DNA from: Sulfitobacter indolifex | GTDB lineage: Bacteria; Pseudomonadota; Alphaproteobacteria; Rhodobacterales; Rhodobacteraceae | DNA length: 64,000 bases | Assembly (NCBI RefSeq): GCF_022788655.1 | Contig: NZ_CP084951.1 | Coordinates: 1 to 64,000, forward strand | Direction: 5' to 3' | Part shown: positions 50,314 to 58,466 of the stretch, in pieces | Layout: each line of letters starts with the position of its first letter | How positions within the stretch are numbered: the first letter of the stretch is position 1 | The notes under the pieces: generated by a model | Seen by the model: the letters and a program-made list of their open reading frames with translations, nothing else | What the model was told of the DNA's origin: nothing | Database searches by the model: none | Program-made: the position numbers and the translations under genes

Positions 50314-51045
50314 CTAGGTCTCTTTGGCCACGCGCGCCAGTGCCAGCACAAAAACGGGGCCAGAACCGGCTTCGATACAGGCCTCTGTACAGGATGTCAG
50401 CGTGGCCCCGGAGGTTAAGACATCATCCACCAGAATTACCGGTCGCCTCATGATACGGTGCCGCCGTCGCGGGTGAACACAGATCGCCTTCTGCAGCACG
50501 CTAAACCGTTCCGCCCGGCTTAACCCGTCCAGCGACGGCGTGTGCCGGGTGCGCTGCAACAGGTCGGGGCACCAGCTATGGCCAGTTTGCCCCGCTAAAG
50601 CTTTGGCCAGCAGCGCCGATTGATTGTAGCGCCGTTTGAGCAGCCGCCGCCAATGCAAGGGTACCGGTGCGATTAGCGCTTGTTCTGGCAAGATGTCCTG
50701 CGCCGCATGCACCAACCAGCGTGCAGCGGGGCGGGCAATCTCCTGACGGTCGCCATGTTTCAGCGCCAGCACCAGCTTGCGCCCCATATCCCGGTAAATC
50801 AGCGCCGCGCGCCCCTGCGTCCAAGGGCGCGGCGTGACAAGACAGGCATCACAATGCGGTGAAGCAAGATCACCACCGCCCGGCAGTGGCACCCCGCAAG
50901 CATCGCACACCGTGCCGCCGATAAAACCCGTATCGCGCCAACAGGTGCCGCACAGCCCGAAATCCGCATCGACCAAACCGCCACACCCCAGACAGCGCGG
51001 CGGGTAAATTAATGACACCGCTGTTTGAAGTCCCCGTAGCGGCAT
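50314..51045 (-). CDS. comF: ComF family phosphoribosyltransferase-like protein
   Basis: This 243-residue protein has an N-terminal zinc-finger-like region with paired cysteines (CLGCG, CGTC, CDAC twice) and a C-terminal phosphoribosyltransferase domain with the PRPP loop VILVDDVLTSGAT. ComF is needed for DNA uptake in naturally competent bacteria, but it is widespread and its role here is uncertain. The MPLRGLQTAVSLIYPPRCLGC start fits the family. It begins a minus-strand unit with grxC, nitrilase and marR. Confidence 0.9.
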   Translation of the reverse strand: MPLRGLQTAVSLIYPPRCLGCGGLVDADFGLCGTCWRDTGFIGGTVCDACGVPLPGGGDLASPHCDACLVTPRPWTQGRAALIYRDMGRKLVLALKHGDRQEIARPAARWLVHAAQDILPEQALIAPVPLHWRRLLKRRYNQSALLAKALAGQTGHSWCPDLLQRTRHTPSLDGLSRAERFSVLQKAICVHPRRRHRIMRRPVILVDDVLTSGATLTSCTEACIEAGSGPVFVLALARVAKET

Positions 51046-51059
51046 TCTATGTGTTCCTC

Positions 51060-51878
51060 ATGACAGCACAGCCCCCCCTGATCGACCCTACGGCCCTTGC
51101 CCATCGTCGCGCCCGCGCGACCGAGCGGGGCATGTTCCTGCAGCAAGCAGCTGCGGAAGACGTTCAGGATCGCGTGGGACTGGTTAAAAAGGCGTTTACC
51201 GCGCCGGCAATTGTGACCGCTTTCCCGCAGATCTGGGCGGCGTCCTTTCCTGAGGCCAAGATCATCCCTGAAGCCGAGGTGCTGGCGCTAGAACCGCAGG
51301 CGCATGATCTGGTGATCCACGCCATGGGGCTGCACTGGGCCAATGATCCGATTGGTCAGCTGATCCAATGCCGCCGTGCGCTGCGCCCGGACGGGCTGTT
51401 GCAAGCCGTGGCACTGGGCGGGCAGACCCTGAATGAGTTACGCGCCTGTCTGGGCCAAGCAGAGGCCGAAGTGACCGGCGGCCTGTCACCACGCATCGCG
51501 CCGATGGGCGAGTTGCGCGATCTGGGTGCACTGCTGCAACGGGCCGGGATGGCGCTGCCGGTGGCCGACAGCCAGCCTTTGACCGTAGAATATACCGACG
51601 CATGGGCGTTGATGCGCGACCTGCGCGAGATGGGCGAAGGCAATGCGCTTGAAGCACGCCTGCGCCGCCCAACCCGCCGCGCGGTGCTGCAACGGGCCAC
51701 GGAACTTTATGCCGCGCATTTCACAGCCCCCTCGGGGCGGATCACTGCGACCTTCGACATGATCTTTCTTGCCGGTTGGGCGCCGGACGAAAGTCAGCAA
51801 AAACCACTGCGCCCCGGCTCCGCACAACAACGGCTTGCGGATGCGCTGAATAGTCGCGAAGAGCCTCTCCCTGATTGA
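51060..51878 (+). CDS. Methyltransferase-fold protein related to NDUFAF5/BioC
   Basis: This 272-residue protein aligns by eye with NDUFAF5/BioC-like proteins (MGLHWANDPIGQLIQCRRALRPDGLLQAVALGGQTLNELR), in which the post-motif III region is well conserved. The glycine-rich SAM motif I (D-x-G-x-G) normally near residue 50 is absent: that region reads AIVTAFPQIWAASFPEAKI. It may bind SAM differently or not be a catalytic methyltransferase. ATG 51060 is preferred over 51012, which lies within comF on the other strand. hemH follows after 52 bases. Confidence 0.78.
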   Translation: MTAQPPLIDPTALAHRRARATERGMFLQQAAAEDVQDRVGLVKKAFTAPAIVTAFPQIWAASFPEAKIIPEAEVLALEPQAHDLVIHAMGLHWANDPIGQLIQCRRALRPDGLLQAVALGGQTLNELRACLGQAEAEVTGGLSPRIAPMGELRDLGALLQRAGMALPVADSQPLTVEYTDAWALMRDLREMGEGNALEARLRRPTRRAVLQRATELYAAHFTAPSGRITATFDMIFLAGWAPDESQQKPLRPGSAQQRLADALNSREEPLPD

Positions 51879-51930
51879 CCAAAACTGCAGAGCGGCTATC
51901 TCTGCGCGGACCCATGTGCGAGGAACCCCC

Positions 51931-52989
51931 ATGCAGGCCACCCAGCCCGAGACCGCCCAGCCAGAACACGGCCCTGCCGATCACCCCAAAGTTAAACGGC
52001 CCAAGGTCGGCGTTCTACTTGCCAACCTCGGCACGCCGGACGGCTATGACTATTGGTCGATGCGCCGCTATCTAAGCGAGTTCCTCTCAGATCGCCGGGT
52101 GATCGACTATAGCCCATGGAAATGGCAGCCTCTGCTGCAAACGGTGATCCTGACCAAGCGCCCCTTCACCAGCGGTGCGGCCTATAAGTCTATTTGGAAT
52201 GAAGCCGAGAACGAAAGCCCCTTGGCGACGATCACCAAAGCACAGACCGCAAAGATCAAAGCGGCGTTGCAGGCGCGCTATGGGGCGGATGTGATGGTGG
52301 ATTATGCCATGCGCTACGGCAATCCATCGACCCGGTCCAAGGTCGAAGCGATGGTCGCGGCAGGATGCCAGAAGATCCTATTTTTCCCACTTTATCCTCA
52401 GTATGCCGGAGCCACGACCGCCACGGCGAATGACGCATTCTTTGCCGCATTGGCGAAAGAGAAATGGCAACCCGCCGCGCGCACCGTTGCCCCTTACTTC
52501 GACCGGCCTGACTATATCGATGCGCTGGCACAATCGGTTGAGCGCGCCTATGCCGCGAAAGACAAAAAGCCCGACTTGCTGGTCTGCTCCTACCACGGCC
52601 TGCCGCAGCGCTATTTGATGGAGGGTGATCCCTACCACTGCCAATGTCAGAAAACGACGCGCCTGCTGAAAGAGCGGCTGGGCTGGGCCGACAGTGAGAT
52701 CATGACGACTTTCCAATCCCAATTTGGCCCCGAGGAATGGCTGCAACCCTACACGGTTGAAGAGGTCGCCCGTCAGGCCAAAGCTGGCAACAAGAGCATC
52801 GCCGTCTGTGCGCCTGCCTTCTCATCCGATTGCATTGAAACGCTGGAAGAGATCAACGAAGAGATCAAAGAAAGCTTTGAAGAGGCCGGCGGAGAGGATT
52901 TCACCTATATCCCCTGCCTAAACGATGATGATGCGCATATCGACGCGCTAACCACGATCATCAGCGAGAATCTGGCTGGCTGGGTCTGA
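51931..52989 (+). CDS. hemH: Ferrochelatase
   Basis: HemH inserts ferrous iron into protoporphyrin IX, the last step of heme synthesis. The 352-residue protein has VGVLLANLGTPDGYD, the catalytic His in CSYHGLPQRY and a Cys-rich YHCQCQKTTRLL stretch, followed by TFQSQFGPEEWLQPYT. The ATG at 51931 with AGGA upstream is preferred over the GTG at 51916. A bidirectional terminator follows. Confidence 0.96.
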   Translation: MQATQPETAQPEHGPADHPKVKRPKVGVLLANLGTPDGYDYWSMRRYLSEFLSDRRVIDYSPWKWQPLLQTVILTKRPFTSGAAYKSIWNEAENESPLATITKAQTAKIKAALQARYGADVMVDYAMRYGNPSTRSKVEAMVAAGCQKILFFPLYPQYAGATTATANDAFFAALAKEKWQPAARTVAPYFDRPDYIDALAQSVERAYAAKDKKPDLLVCSYHGLPQRYLMEGDPYHCQCQKTTRLLKERLGWADSEIMTTFQSQFGPEEWLQPYTVEEVARQAKAGNKSIAVCAPAFSSDCIETLEEINEEIKESFEEAGGEDFTYIPCLNDDDAHIDALTTIISENLAGWV

Positions 52990-53045
52990 GCTGAACTTGG
53001 GGTCGCTGCGGCGGCCCCTATTTCAAAGCCTGCCCTAGAATACAA

Positions 53046-53072
53046 AAAAGGCGGTGCATTGCACCGCCTTTT
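53046..53072. terminator. Bidirectional terminator between hemH and a small membrane-protein gene
   Basis: 13-bp arms AAAAGGCGGTGCA and TGCACCGCCTTTT flank a single-base loop (larger in practice). A-run and T-run at both edges make it function in both directions. It lies 57 bases after hemH and 21 bases after the small minus-strand gene. Confidence 0.85.
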
Positions 53073-53093
53073 CCGTTTGATCGTCAGTTCCGA

Positions 53094-53276
53094 TTAGTCG
53101 GAAGCAACAGCTGCGGCAACCAGTGCCAACAGGATCAGGGGAACCAGGATGCCCGCGGACGAACCTGTTGTTTCTTCCACGATGACCGGTGCTTCGACGA
53201 TTGGCTCGGCCAGCGAACCAGCAAAAGCAGTCGATGCAGCAGCGGACAGAGCAGCGGCGAGAACGAGTTTCTTCAT
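53094..53276 (-). CDS. Small exported membrane protein of unknown function
   Basis: This 60-residue protein starts MKKLVLAAALSAAASTAFAG, a clear signal peptide cleaved after AFA, then an acidic/valine stretch and one transmembrane helix (about 40-58). GGAGG lies just upstream of ATG 53276. Similar proteins next to hemH in Roseobacters are often mislabelled ferrochelatase, probably from position. No catalytic residues are present. It is expressed from its own unit and closed by the shared terminator. Confidence 0.72.
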   Translation of the reverse strand: MKKLVLAAALSAAASTAFAGSLAEPIVEAPVIVEETTGSSAGILVPLILLALVAAAVASD

Positions 53277-53417
53277 AACATAACCTCCAGAATAGGCGTG
53301 CTGTATCATATACATACACGCACCCAAGACTTACCTCGTAATCCTGTTCTAAACAGTATCGGCAAAAGTTTGCAAACCCGGAATCAGGTCTTGCAATGAG
53401 GAATCAGGGGGATGTCG

Positions 53418-54029
53418 TCAAATAAGCAACACTTGAGTACCGACCTTCGTGAAGGCAAAAAGTTCGGCGATATGTTCGTTATAGAGCCCAATGCAACCAT
53501 TGGAAGACTTACGACCAATTTTTCTTGTGTCGTGGGTACCGTGGATCCGGTAATAGGTCCAGCTGAGGTAGAGTGCATGGGTGCCCAGAGGGTTGTCTGG
53601 GCCGGGGCCAACGTAAGGCGGCCACTCTGGATTGCGCTTGAGCATTGAAGGTGTCGGGCGCCAGCTTGGCCCCTCGACCTTTTTGATGATGCTGGTACGG
53701 CCACGGCGGGTCAGGTCTTCGGTCAGGGGCACTGACGAGGGGTAGAGCTTGTAGACGCTTTGATCTTCGGACCAGTAATGTACCGCGCGGCTGTCGATAT
53801 CGACCAGCACCGCGCCATTGCGTGTGTTGCTGAAGTAGGGGCGCCAGTCCAGCATGCGGAAACTTGAGACGTTGCGTTTGACCGCATCAGTCAAGTCGCG
53901 CTCTGCTTCTGTGGTCGCGTCGGAGTTGAAAGAAGAGCTATTCTGCGCCAGCGCCGGTGTGGCAAGCATCGCAGCACTGCCAGCGAGGAAGCCACGGCGG
54001 CTCTTTATCGAAAAACGGTGAGCGGACAT
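53418..54029 (-). CDS. L,D-transpeptidase (YkuD) with Tat signal
   Basis: L,D-transpeptidases make 3-3 peptidoglycan cross-links or attach proteins to the wall. The 203-residue protein has a twin-arginine signal (SIKSRRGFLAGSAAMLATPALA) and the active-site motif with His163 (HGTHDTRK) and Cys179 (SSNGC). ATG 54029 with GGAGA upstream is used. It is divergent from the CAP lipoprotein gene with a palindrome between. Confidence 0.9.
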   Translation of the reverse strand: MSAHRFSIKSRRGFLAGSAAMLATPALAQNSSSFNSDATTEAERDLTDAVKRNVSSFRMLDWRPYFSNTRNGAVLVDIDSRAVHYWSEDQSVYKLYPSSVPLTEDLTRRGRTSIIKKVEGPSWRPTPSMLKRNPEWPPYVGPGPDNPLGTHALYLSWTYYRIHGTHDTRKIGRKSSNGCIGLYNEHIAELFAFTKVGTQVLLI

Positions 54030-54089
54030 GGAGCGTCTCCAAACTGAAATTATGCTAATTAATGCCACATATATGGCTTGAAAGACGCA

Positions 54090-54103
54090 GTTTCAATTGA
54101 AAC
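54090..54103. promoter_or_regulatory. Perfect 14-base palindrome between divergent genes
   Basis: GTTTCAATTGAAAC is a perfect palindrome midway between the divergent L,D-transpeptidase and CAP-domain genes. Its size and symmetry suit a dimeric repressor site, but no regulator is known for it. Confidence 0.4.
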
Positions 54104-54196
54104 CGCTGCACGATGGCAGACTCACGCCTATGTGCGTTTGAACTGCAACGCCCCCCGATGTAAGGCAGGAAAAATTTCATTGCGTGGAGCGCTTTC

Positions 54197-54694
54197 ATGA
54201 TCCGTATCCTGTCTATCCTGCTGGCGCTGACGGTTGCGCTATCTGCCTGTGTCCCTGCCAGCACCACCGGTGGCAAAGCCGGCGGTTCTTACCGCATCAG
54301 CAACTCGGACACCGGGACAATCCAATTCCGCATGCTCGACTCGGTGAATGCGCTGCGCAGCTCTGCCGGGGTCACGCCGCTGGCGCTTGACGCGAAGCTG
54401 AACGCTGCCGCCGCCACCCATGCGCGCGATATGTCGGTGCAAAACCGCCCTTGGCACTTCGGATCTGACGGGTCTTCGCCAATCGATCGCATTCAGCGCG
54501 TGGGCTATACCGGCGGTCTGGTCGGCGAAGTCATTTCGGAAACTTACGAGACTGAGCTGGAAACCCTCGCCGCGTGGATGGAACAGCCAGATACGCGCCG
54601 CATCTTGATGGCACCCGATGGCCGTCAAATGGGTTTCTCTTGGTATCAGGAAAACGGCGGCAAGATCTGGTGGACACTGGTTGTCGGCAACTGA
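54197..54694 (+). CDS. CAP-domain lipoprotein
   Basis: This 165-residue protein has a lipoprotein signal with lipobox LSAC (Cys18). The rest is a CAP/SCP (PR-1-like) domain: LDSVNALRSSAGVTPLALDAKLNAAAATHARDM and the HFGSDGSSPIDRIQRVGY and GEVI stretches, with W at the end (KIWWTLVVG). Bacterial CAP proteins are extracytoplasmic and of mixed function. A terminator follows. Confidence 0.85.
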   Translation: MIRILSILLALTVALSACVPASTTGGKAGGSYRISNSDTGTIQFRMLDSVNALRSSAGVTPLALDAKLNAAAATHARDMSVQNRPWHFGSDGSSPIDRIQRVGYTGGLVGEVISETYETELETLAAWMEQPDTRRILMAPDGRQMGFSWYQENGGKIWWTLVVGN

Positions 54695-54718
54695 TCTTGC
54701 ACTGATTTAGACGTACTT

Positions 54719-54738
54719 CCGGCCCCTGCGGGGGCCGG
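54719..54738 (+). terminator. Terminator of the CAP lipoprotein gene
   Basis: 8-bp arms CCGGCCCC and GGGGCCGG flank a TGCG loop and are followed by TTTCGTTT, 25 bases after the stop codon. Confidence 0.75.
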
Positions 54739-54761
54739 TTTCGTTTCTGCCTATATGATTA

Positions 54762-55259
54762 TTAGGGCGTAATCAGGATCGGTGTGCCATCGCGCACCAT
54801 CGCATAGACATCTTCGATCTCCTTGTTGGTGACCGCGATACAGCCCCATGTCCAATCGTTCTTTTCTTTTTGCCGCGGGTCTTTTTGCCCGTGTATAAAG
54901 ATATCACCGCCGGGACTTTTTCCCATCGAGCGCGCGTATTCGACATCGAGTTGGTTCGGGTAATCGATACCAATGGAAAGATGGAAGCGGCTGTTCGGAT
55001 TGCGACGGTCGATTCGATACAGCCCCTCGGGCGTGCGCCCGTCACCTTCGACCGTTTTATGGCCCACCGGAGCGAAGCCCAACTTGATCGGGTAATCTTC
55101 CAACACGCGGTTATGATGCAACAACATCATGCGACGTTGGCTTTTGTTCACAACCACATAGGTCACTTCGGGCCCATTGTAGCGTTTAAATTTACTGCTG
55201 CTGCACGCGCCAAGCGCCACCATAGCAGTGCCGCCAAGTATCATTGTCCTGCGTTTCAT
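54762..55259 (-). CDS. L,D-transpeptidase (YkuD) lipoprotein
   Basis: This 165-residue protein has a lipobox ending ALGAC (Cys19) and a YkuD domain with catalytic His123 (IFIHGQ) and Cys140 (DWTWGCIAV). Residues around 28-45 (VTYVVVNKSQRRMMLLHHNR) are the typical domain start. ATG 55259 is preferred to the GTG one codon earlier. It is the second such enzyme within 1.3 kb and differs in its secretion route from the Tat-type protein at 53418. Confidence 0.9.
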   Translation of the reverse strand: MKRRTMILGGTAMVALGACSSSKFKRYNGPEVTYVVVNKSQRRMMLLHHNRVLEDYPIKLGFAPVGHKTVEGDGRTPEGLYRIDRRNPNSRFHLSIGIDYPNQLDVEYARSMGKSPGGDIFIHGQKDPRQKEKNDWTWGCIAVTNKEIEDVYAMVRDGTPILITP

Positions 55260-55372
55260 CACTGTGCCCTCAATGCCCCGGCCATTCCGGCCTTTTTACC
55301 TGCGGTAGCATATTGAGGGACATATTTCATTCAAAAAGAGGTGATGAGACACTGGAAATACGATACAAACGC

Positions 55373-56596
55373 TTAGCTTTCCGGCGCGGTTAGGCAGGCT
55401 GCAAGTTCCACATGTGAAGACCAGCGGAACTGATCCACGACTTGAATCCAGTCGAGACGATAGCCCGACGCGACCAATTTTTGCACATCCCGGGCAAAGC
55501 TGACCGGGCTGCAGGATACATAGGCCAAACGCGGCACCTGCGCGCGGATGATCTCAGCGACCTGCGCCTCGGCGCCAGCGCGGGGGGGATCAAGTACCAC
55601 AGCATCGACCTTGGCCAGTTCGTCCGGCAACAGCGGACGGCGAAATAGATCGCGCGTCTCAGTCGTCAGAGGTTTGGCACCTTTCGCCCGACGCCAGCCC
55701 CCTTCCAACGCCGCAATCATCTCGGCATCGCCTTCGACCGCATGAACCCGTGCCTTTTGCGCCAATGGCAGCGAAAAGGTGCCGCAACCTGCAAATAGGT
55801 CGACGACAAAGTCCGCCTCTCCCACGGCCTCTGTCACCGCAGCAAGCAACGCCGCTTCACCGTGACGCGTGGCCTGAAGGAAAGCGCCCGGCGGCGGTGT
55901 GACCGGCGCTGTCCCAAAGGTCTGCGCCGGTGGCGCGCGCATGGCGATCACTTCGCCGTCCCACGTTAACCGCGCCAACGCCAGCGCCTCGCAAGTCTGC
56001 GCCAATTGCTGCCGGAGCGGCCCATCAAGGGGTTTTCCCTTGGTTACCGACACGTCGAGCCCTTCGTCGGAAAGCGTTACCGTCACGGCCAGTTCAGCCT
56101 TTCGACTGGTGCCGATCAGGGCCAGCTCCTCGGCCACTTTCAAACCCGGAAGCAATGCAGGATCGACCAACTGACATCCTGGCACTTCAATTAGCACATC
56201 AGAAGCGCGGCCATGGAACCCGGCCATCGCGCCCTTTTTCGTGCGGCGCGCGGCAAAGGTGGCCCGGCGGCGCGACTGCGCAGGTGAGGTTTGGATGGGC
56301 CGAAACTCAGTCTCTAACCCATGCGCCGACAGCGCATTGCGAACGACATCAACCTTCCACGTGGCCACGAAATCATCCGCGGCATGCTGAAGCTGGCAAC
56401 CGCCGCAAGATTTGAAATGACGGCACGGCGGCGCGACGCGCTGCTCGGACGGCGTGATAATACGAACGTCACACAGCTGTTGGCCTTGGACCTCACCGCT
56501 GACGGTTTCCCCCGGCAAGGTCATGGGGGCAAAGATCGGTCCCTCGGCAATGCCGTCGCCGTGGTGGCCCAAACGCAAGATTTTATGTTCTGTCAT
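55373..56596 (-). CDS. RlmD/TrmA-family 23S rRNA or tRNA uracil-5 methyltransferase
   Basis: The enzyme methylates uridine C5 in RNA. This 407-residue protein has an N-terminal TRAM-like region, four cysteines for a [4Fe-4S] cluster (Cys58, Cys64, Cys67 and Cys141), the SAM motif VVDLFAGCGTFSLPLA, DPPRAG, and the catalytic Cys in SCSPVSFARDV. Which RNA position is used cannot be decided from sequence. It lies 37 bases downstream of the ABC exporter gene on the same strand. Confidence 0.9.
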   Translation of the reverse strand: MTEHKILRLGHHGDGIAEGPIFAPMTLPGETVSGEVQGQQLCDVRIITPSEQRVAPPCRHFKSCGGCQLQHAADDFVATWKVDVVRNALSAHGLETEFRPIQTSPAQSRRRATFAARRTKKGAMAGFHGRASDVLIEVPGCQLVDPALLPGLKVAEELALIGTSRKAELAVTVTLSDEGLDVSVTKGKPLDGPLRQQLAQTCEALALARLTWDGEVIAMRAPPAQTFGTAPVTPPPGAFLQATRHGEAALLAAVTEAVGEADFVVDLFAGCGTFSLPLAQKARVHAVEGDAEMIAALEGGWRRAKGAKPLTTETRDLFRRPLLPDELAKVDAVVLDPPRAGAEAQVAEIIRAQVPRLAYVSCSPVSFARDVQKLVASGYRLDWIQVVDQFRWSSHVELAACLTAPES

Positions 56597-56633
56597 AGCC
56601 TGCCCATAGCGCGGCGAAGGCCACAGCGAAAGC

Positions 56634-58466
56634 CTATTCCGCCGCCTTCATATTCAGAAACCCGCCCGACTGCCGGTGCCAATAGCGCGCATAGAGCCCG
56701 TCTTGCGCAAGCAGATCAGCGTGGCTGCCTATCTCTGCAATGCGCCCCGCGTCCAGCACCATGATCCGGTCCATCTCTGTCAGGGTCGACAGCCGGTGCG
56801 CGATGGCCAGCACGGTTTTGCCCTCCATCACCCGGTCCAGGGTCTGCTGAATGGCGGCTTCCACTTCGCTATCAAGCGCGCTTGTCGCCTCATCCAGCAC
56901 CAGAATGGGGGCGTCCTTGAGGATGGCGCGCGCCAAGGCAATGCGCTGGCGCTGCCCGCCCGAAAGCTTCACCCCCCGCTCGCCCAGATGCGCGTCATAG
57001 CCACGACGGCCCTTATAGTCCTCAAGGTCTTGAACGAACTCATGCGCCTCGGCGCGCTTGGCTGCCGCGATGACCTCGGCCTCTGTCGCGTCTGGTCGTC
57101 CATAAAGGATGTTGTCCCGCGCCGAGCGGTTGAACATCGCCGTCTCCTGCGTGACCATACCGATATTGCGCCGCAGGCTCTCTTGGGTGACCTCGGAAGT
57201 GTCCATCCCGTCGATGATAATCTTGCCCTGTTCCGGTTCATAGAGCCGCAAAAGCAGTGCCACGAGGGTCGATTTCCCGGCACCCGACGCACCGACGATC
57301 CCCAGCTTTTCCCCCGGCTGAATGGTCAGCGAGATTTGGTCGATGCCCCCGGTCTGACGGCCATAAGCAAAGCCGACATCACGCAGTTCGATCTGCCCTG
57401 TGTCTACAGACAACGCCTGCGCTTCCGGCCCATCGTCAAGCCGGACGCGCGACGTGAGGGTCCGCATCCCGTCTTCAATCTCACCAATGTTAGAATAGAT
57501 CGCCATCAACGTGAACGAGACCCAACCGGTCATCTGGGCAATGCGGATCGCAATAGCACCAGAGGCGACGATGTCCCCCTCGCTCGCCATACCGCGCTGC
57601 CAGAGCAGGATTGTCCCACCCATCAGCAGCACGGGCAACAGCCCGGCAAGGCTCATCAGCGCCAAACGGAACCCGGCGGCAAGATAGCCAAACTCTAACG
57701 CGCGGCTGCGGAAACTCTGCATGGCATTCAGTGCTGCGCGGTCTTCGTGGTCGGCATGGGCGAACAGTTTTACCGTTTTAATGTTGGTGATGGTATCGAC
57801 CACCTGCCCCGAAACCATCGCCCGCGCCCCAGCACGGCCCGCCGCCCGTTTGCGCACGCGTGGCAGAAACCAGTTGATCAGCGCCAGATACATCACCAGC
57901 CAGATCGAGAACCCAAGCGCCACACGCCAATCGATCGCCAAGAGCAGCACCACCGACCCGACGAGAGAGGCCAGCGCAAAGGCCACCACGTTGATCACCT
58001 CAGCGGCCACATCCGTCACCGCCCGCGCGGCCTGCATCTGCTTTTGCGCGATGCGCCCAGCGAAATCATCTTCAAAGAAATTAACGTTTTGCCCCAACGT
58101 CCAACGGTGCAGACGTGACAACACCAGCGGGTTCACATTGGGCTGCACCATGATCGCATTCGACGCCGAAGACAGACCAAACAGCACCGGTCGCGCAACC
58201 AGGAAAAACGCCACAGCGCCTAGCACGAGCGCCAAACTGCTGCCTTCAAAGAACCGCTCGGGCCCGGCGCTCACCGTCGCGTCGATGACCTTGCCCAATA
58301 TCCACGCCGTGCCGGCCTCCATCGCGCCAGCGGCGGCGGAGAGAAAAGCAGCGAGCCACAGCACCGGCCAAGCACCCGACAGGCACCAACGCATGAACGC
58401 GCCGAGCGTTTGCGGCGGTGGTCCATCAGCGGGGTGAAACGGGTTAATCCAGTCTGAAATACTCAA
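56634..58466 (-). CDS. ABC exporter subunit (fused membrane and ATPase domains), second of a pair
   Basis: This 610-residue half-transporter has six predicted transmembrane helices (about 30-330) and an ATPase domain with Walker A GASGAGKST, signature LSGGQRQRIALARA and Walker B LVLDEATSALDSE. It overlaps the upstream gene by 4 bases, and the two probably form a heterodimer for drug, lipid or peptide export. The substrate is unknown. Both ATPase sites look intact. Confidence 0.9.
   Translation of the reverse strand: MSISDWINPFHPADGPPPQTLGAFMRWCLSGAWPVLWLAAFLSAAAGAMEAGTAWILGKVIDATVSAGPERFFEGSSLALVLGAVAFFLVARPVLFGLSSASNAIMVQPNVNPLVLSRLHRWTLGQNVNFFEDDFAGRIAQKQMQAARAVTDVAAEVINVVAFALASLVGSVVLLLAIDWRVALGFSIWLVMYLALINWFLPRVRKRAAGRAGARAMVSGQVVDTITNIKTVKLFAHADHEDRAALNAMQSFRSRALEFGYLAAGFRLALMSLAGLLPVLLMGGTILLWQRGMASEGDIVASGAIAIRIAQMTGWVSFTLMAIYSNIGEIEDGMRTLTSRVRLDDGPEAQALSVDTGQIELRDVGFAYGRQTGGIDQISLTIQPGEKLGIVGASGAGKSTLVALLLRLYEPEQGKIIIDGMDTSEVTQESLRRNIGMVTQETAMFNRSARDNILYGRPDATEAEVIAAAKRAEAHEFVQDLEDYKGRRGYDAHLGERGVKLSGGQRQRIALARAILKDAPILVLDEATSALDSEVEAAIQQTLDRVMEGKTVLAIAHRLSTLTEMDRIMVLDAGRIAEIGSHADLLAQDGLYARYWHRQSGGFLNMKAAE

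Noticed and set aside
53094..53276. Ferrochelatase label for the small gene beside hemH
   Set aside because: Only 60 residues with a signal peptide and one membrane segment; no ferrochelatase residues.
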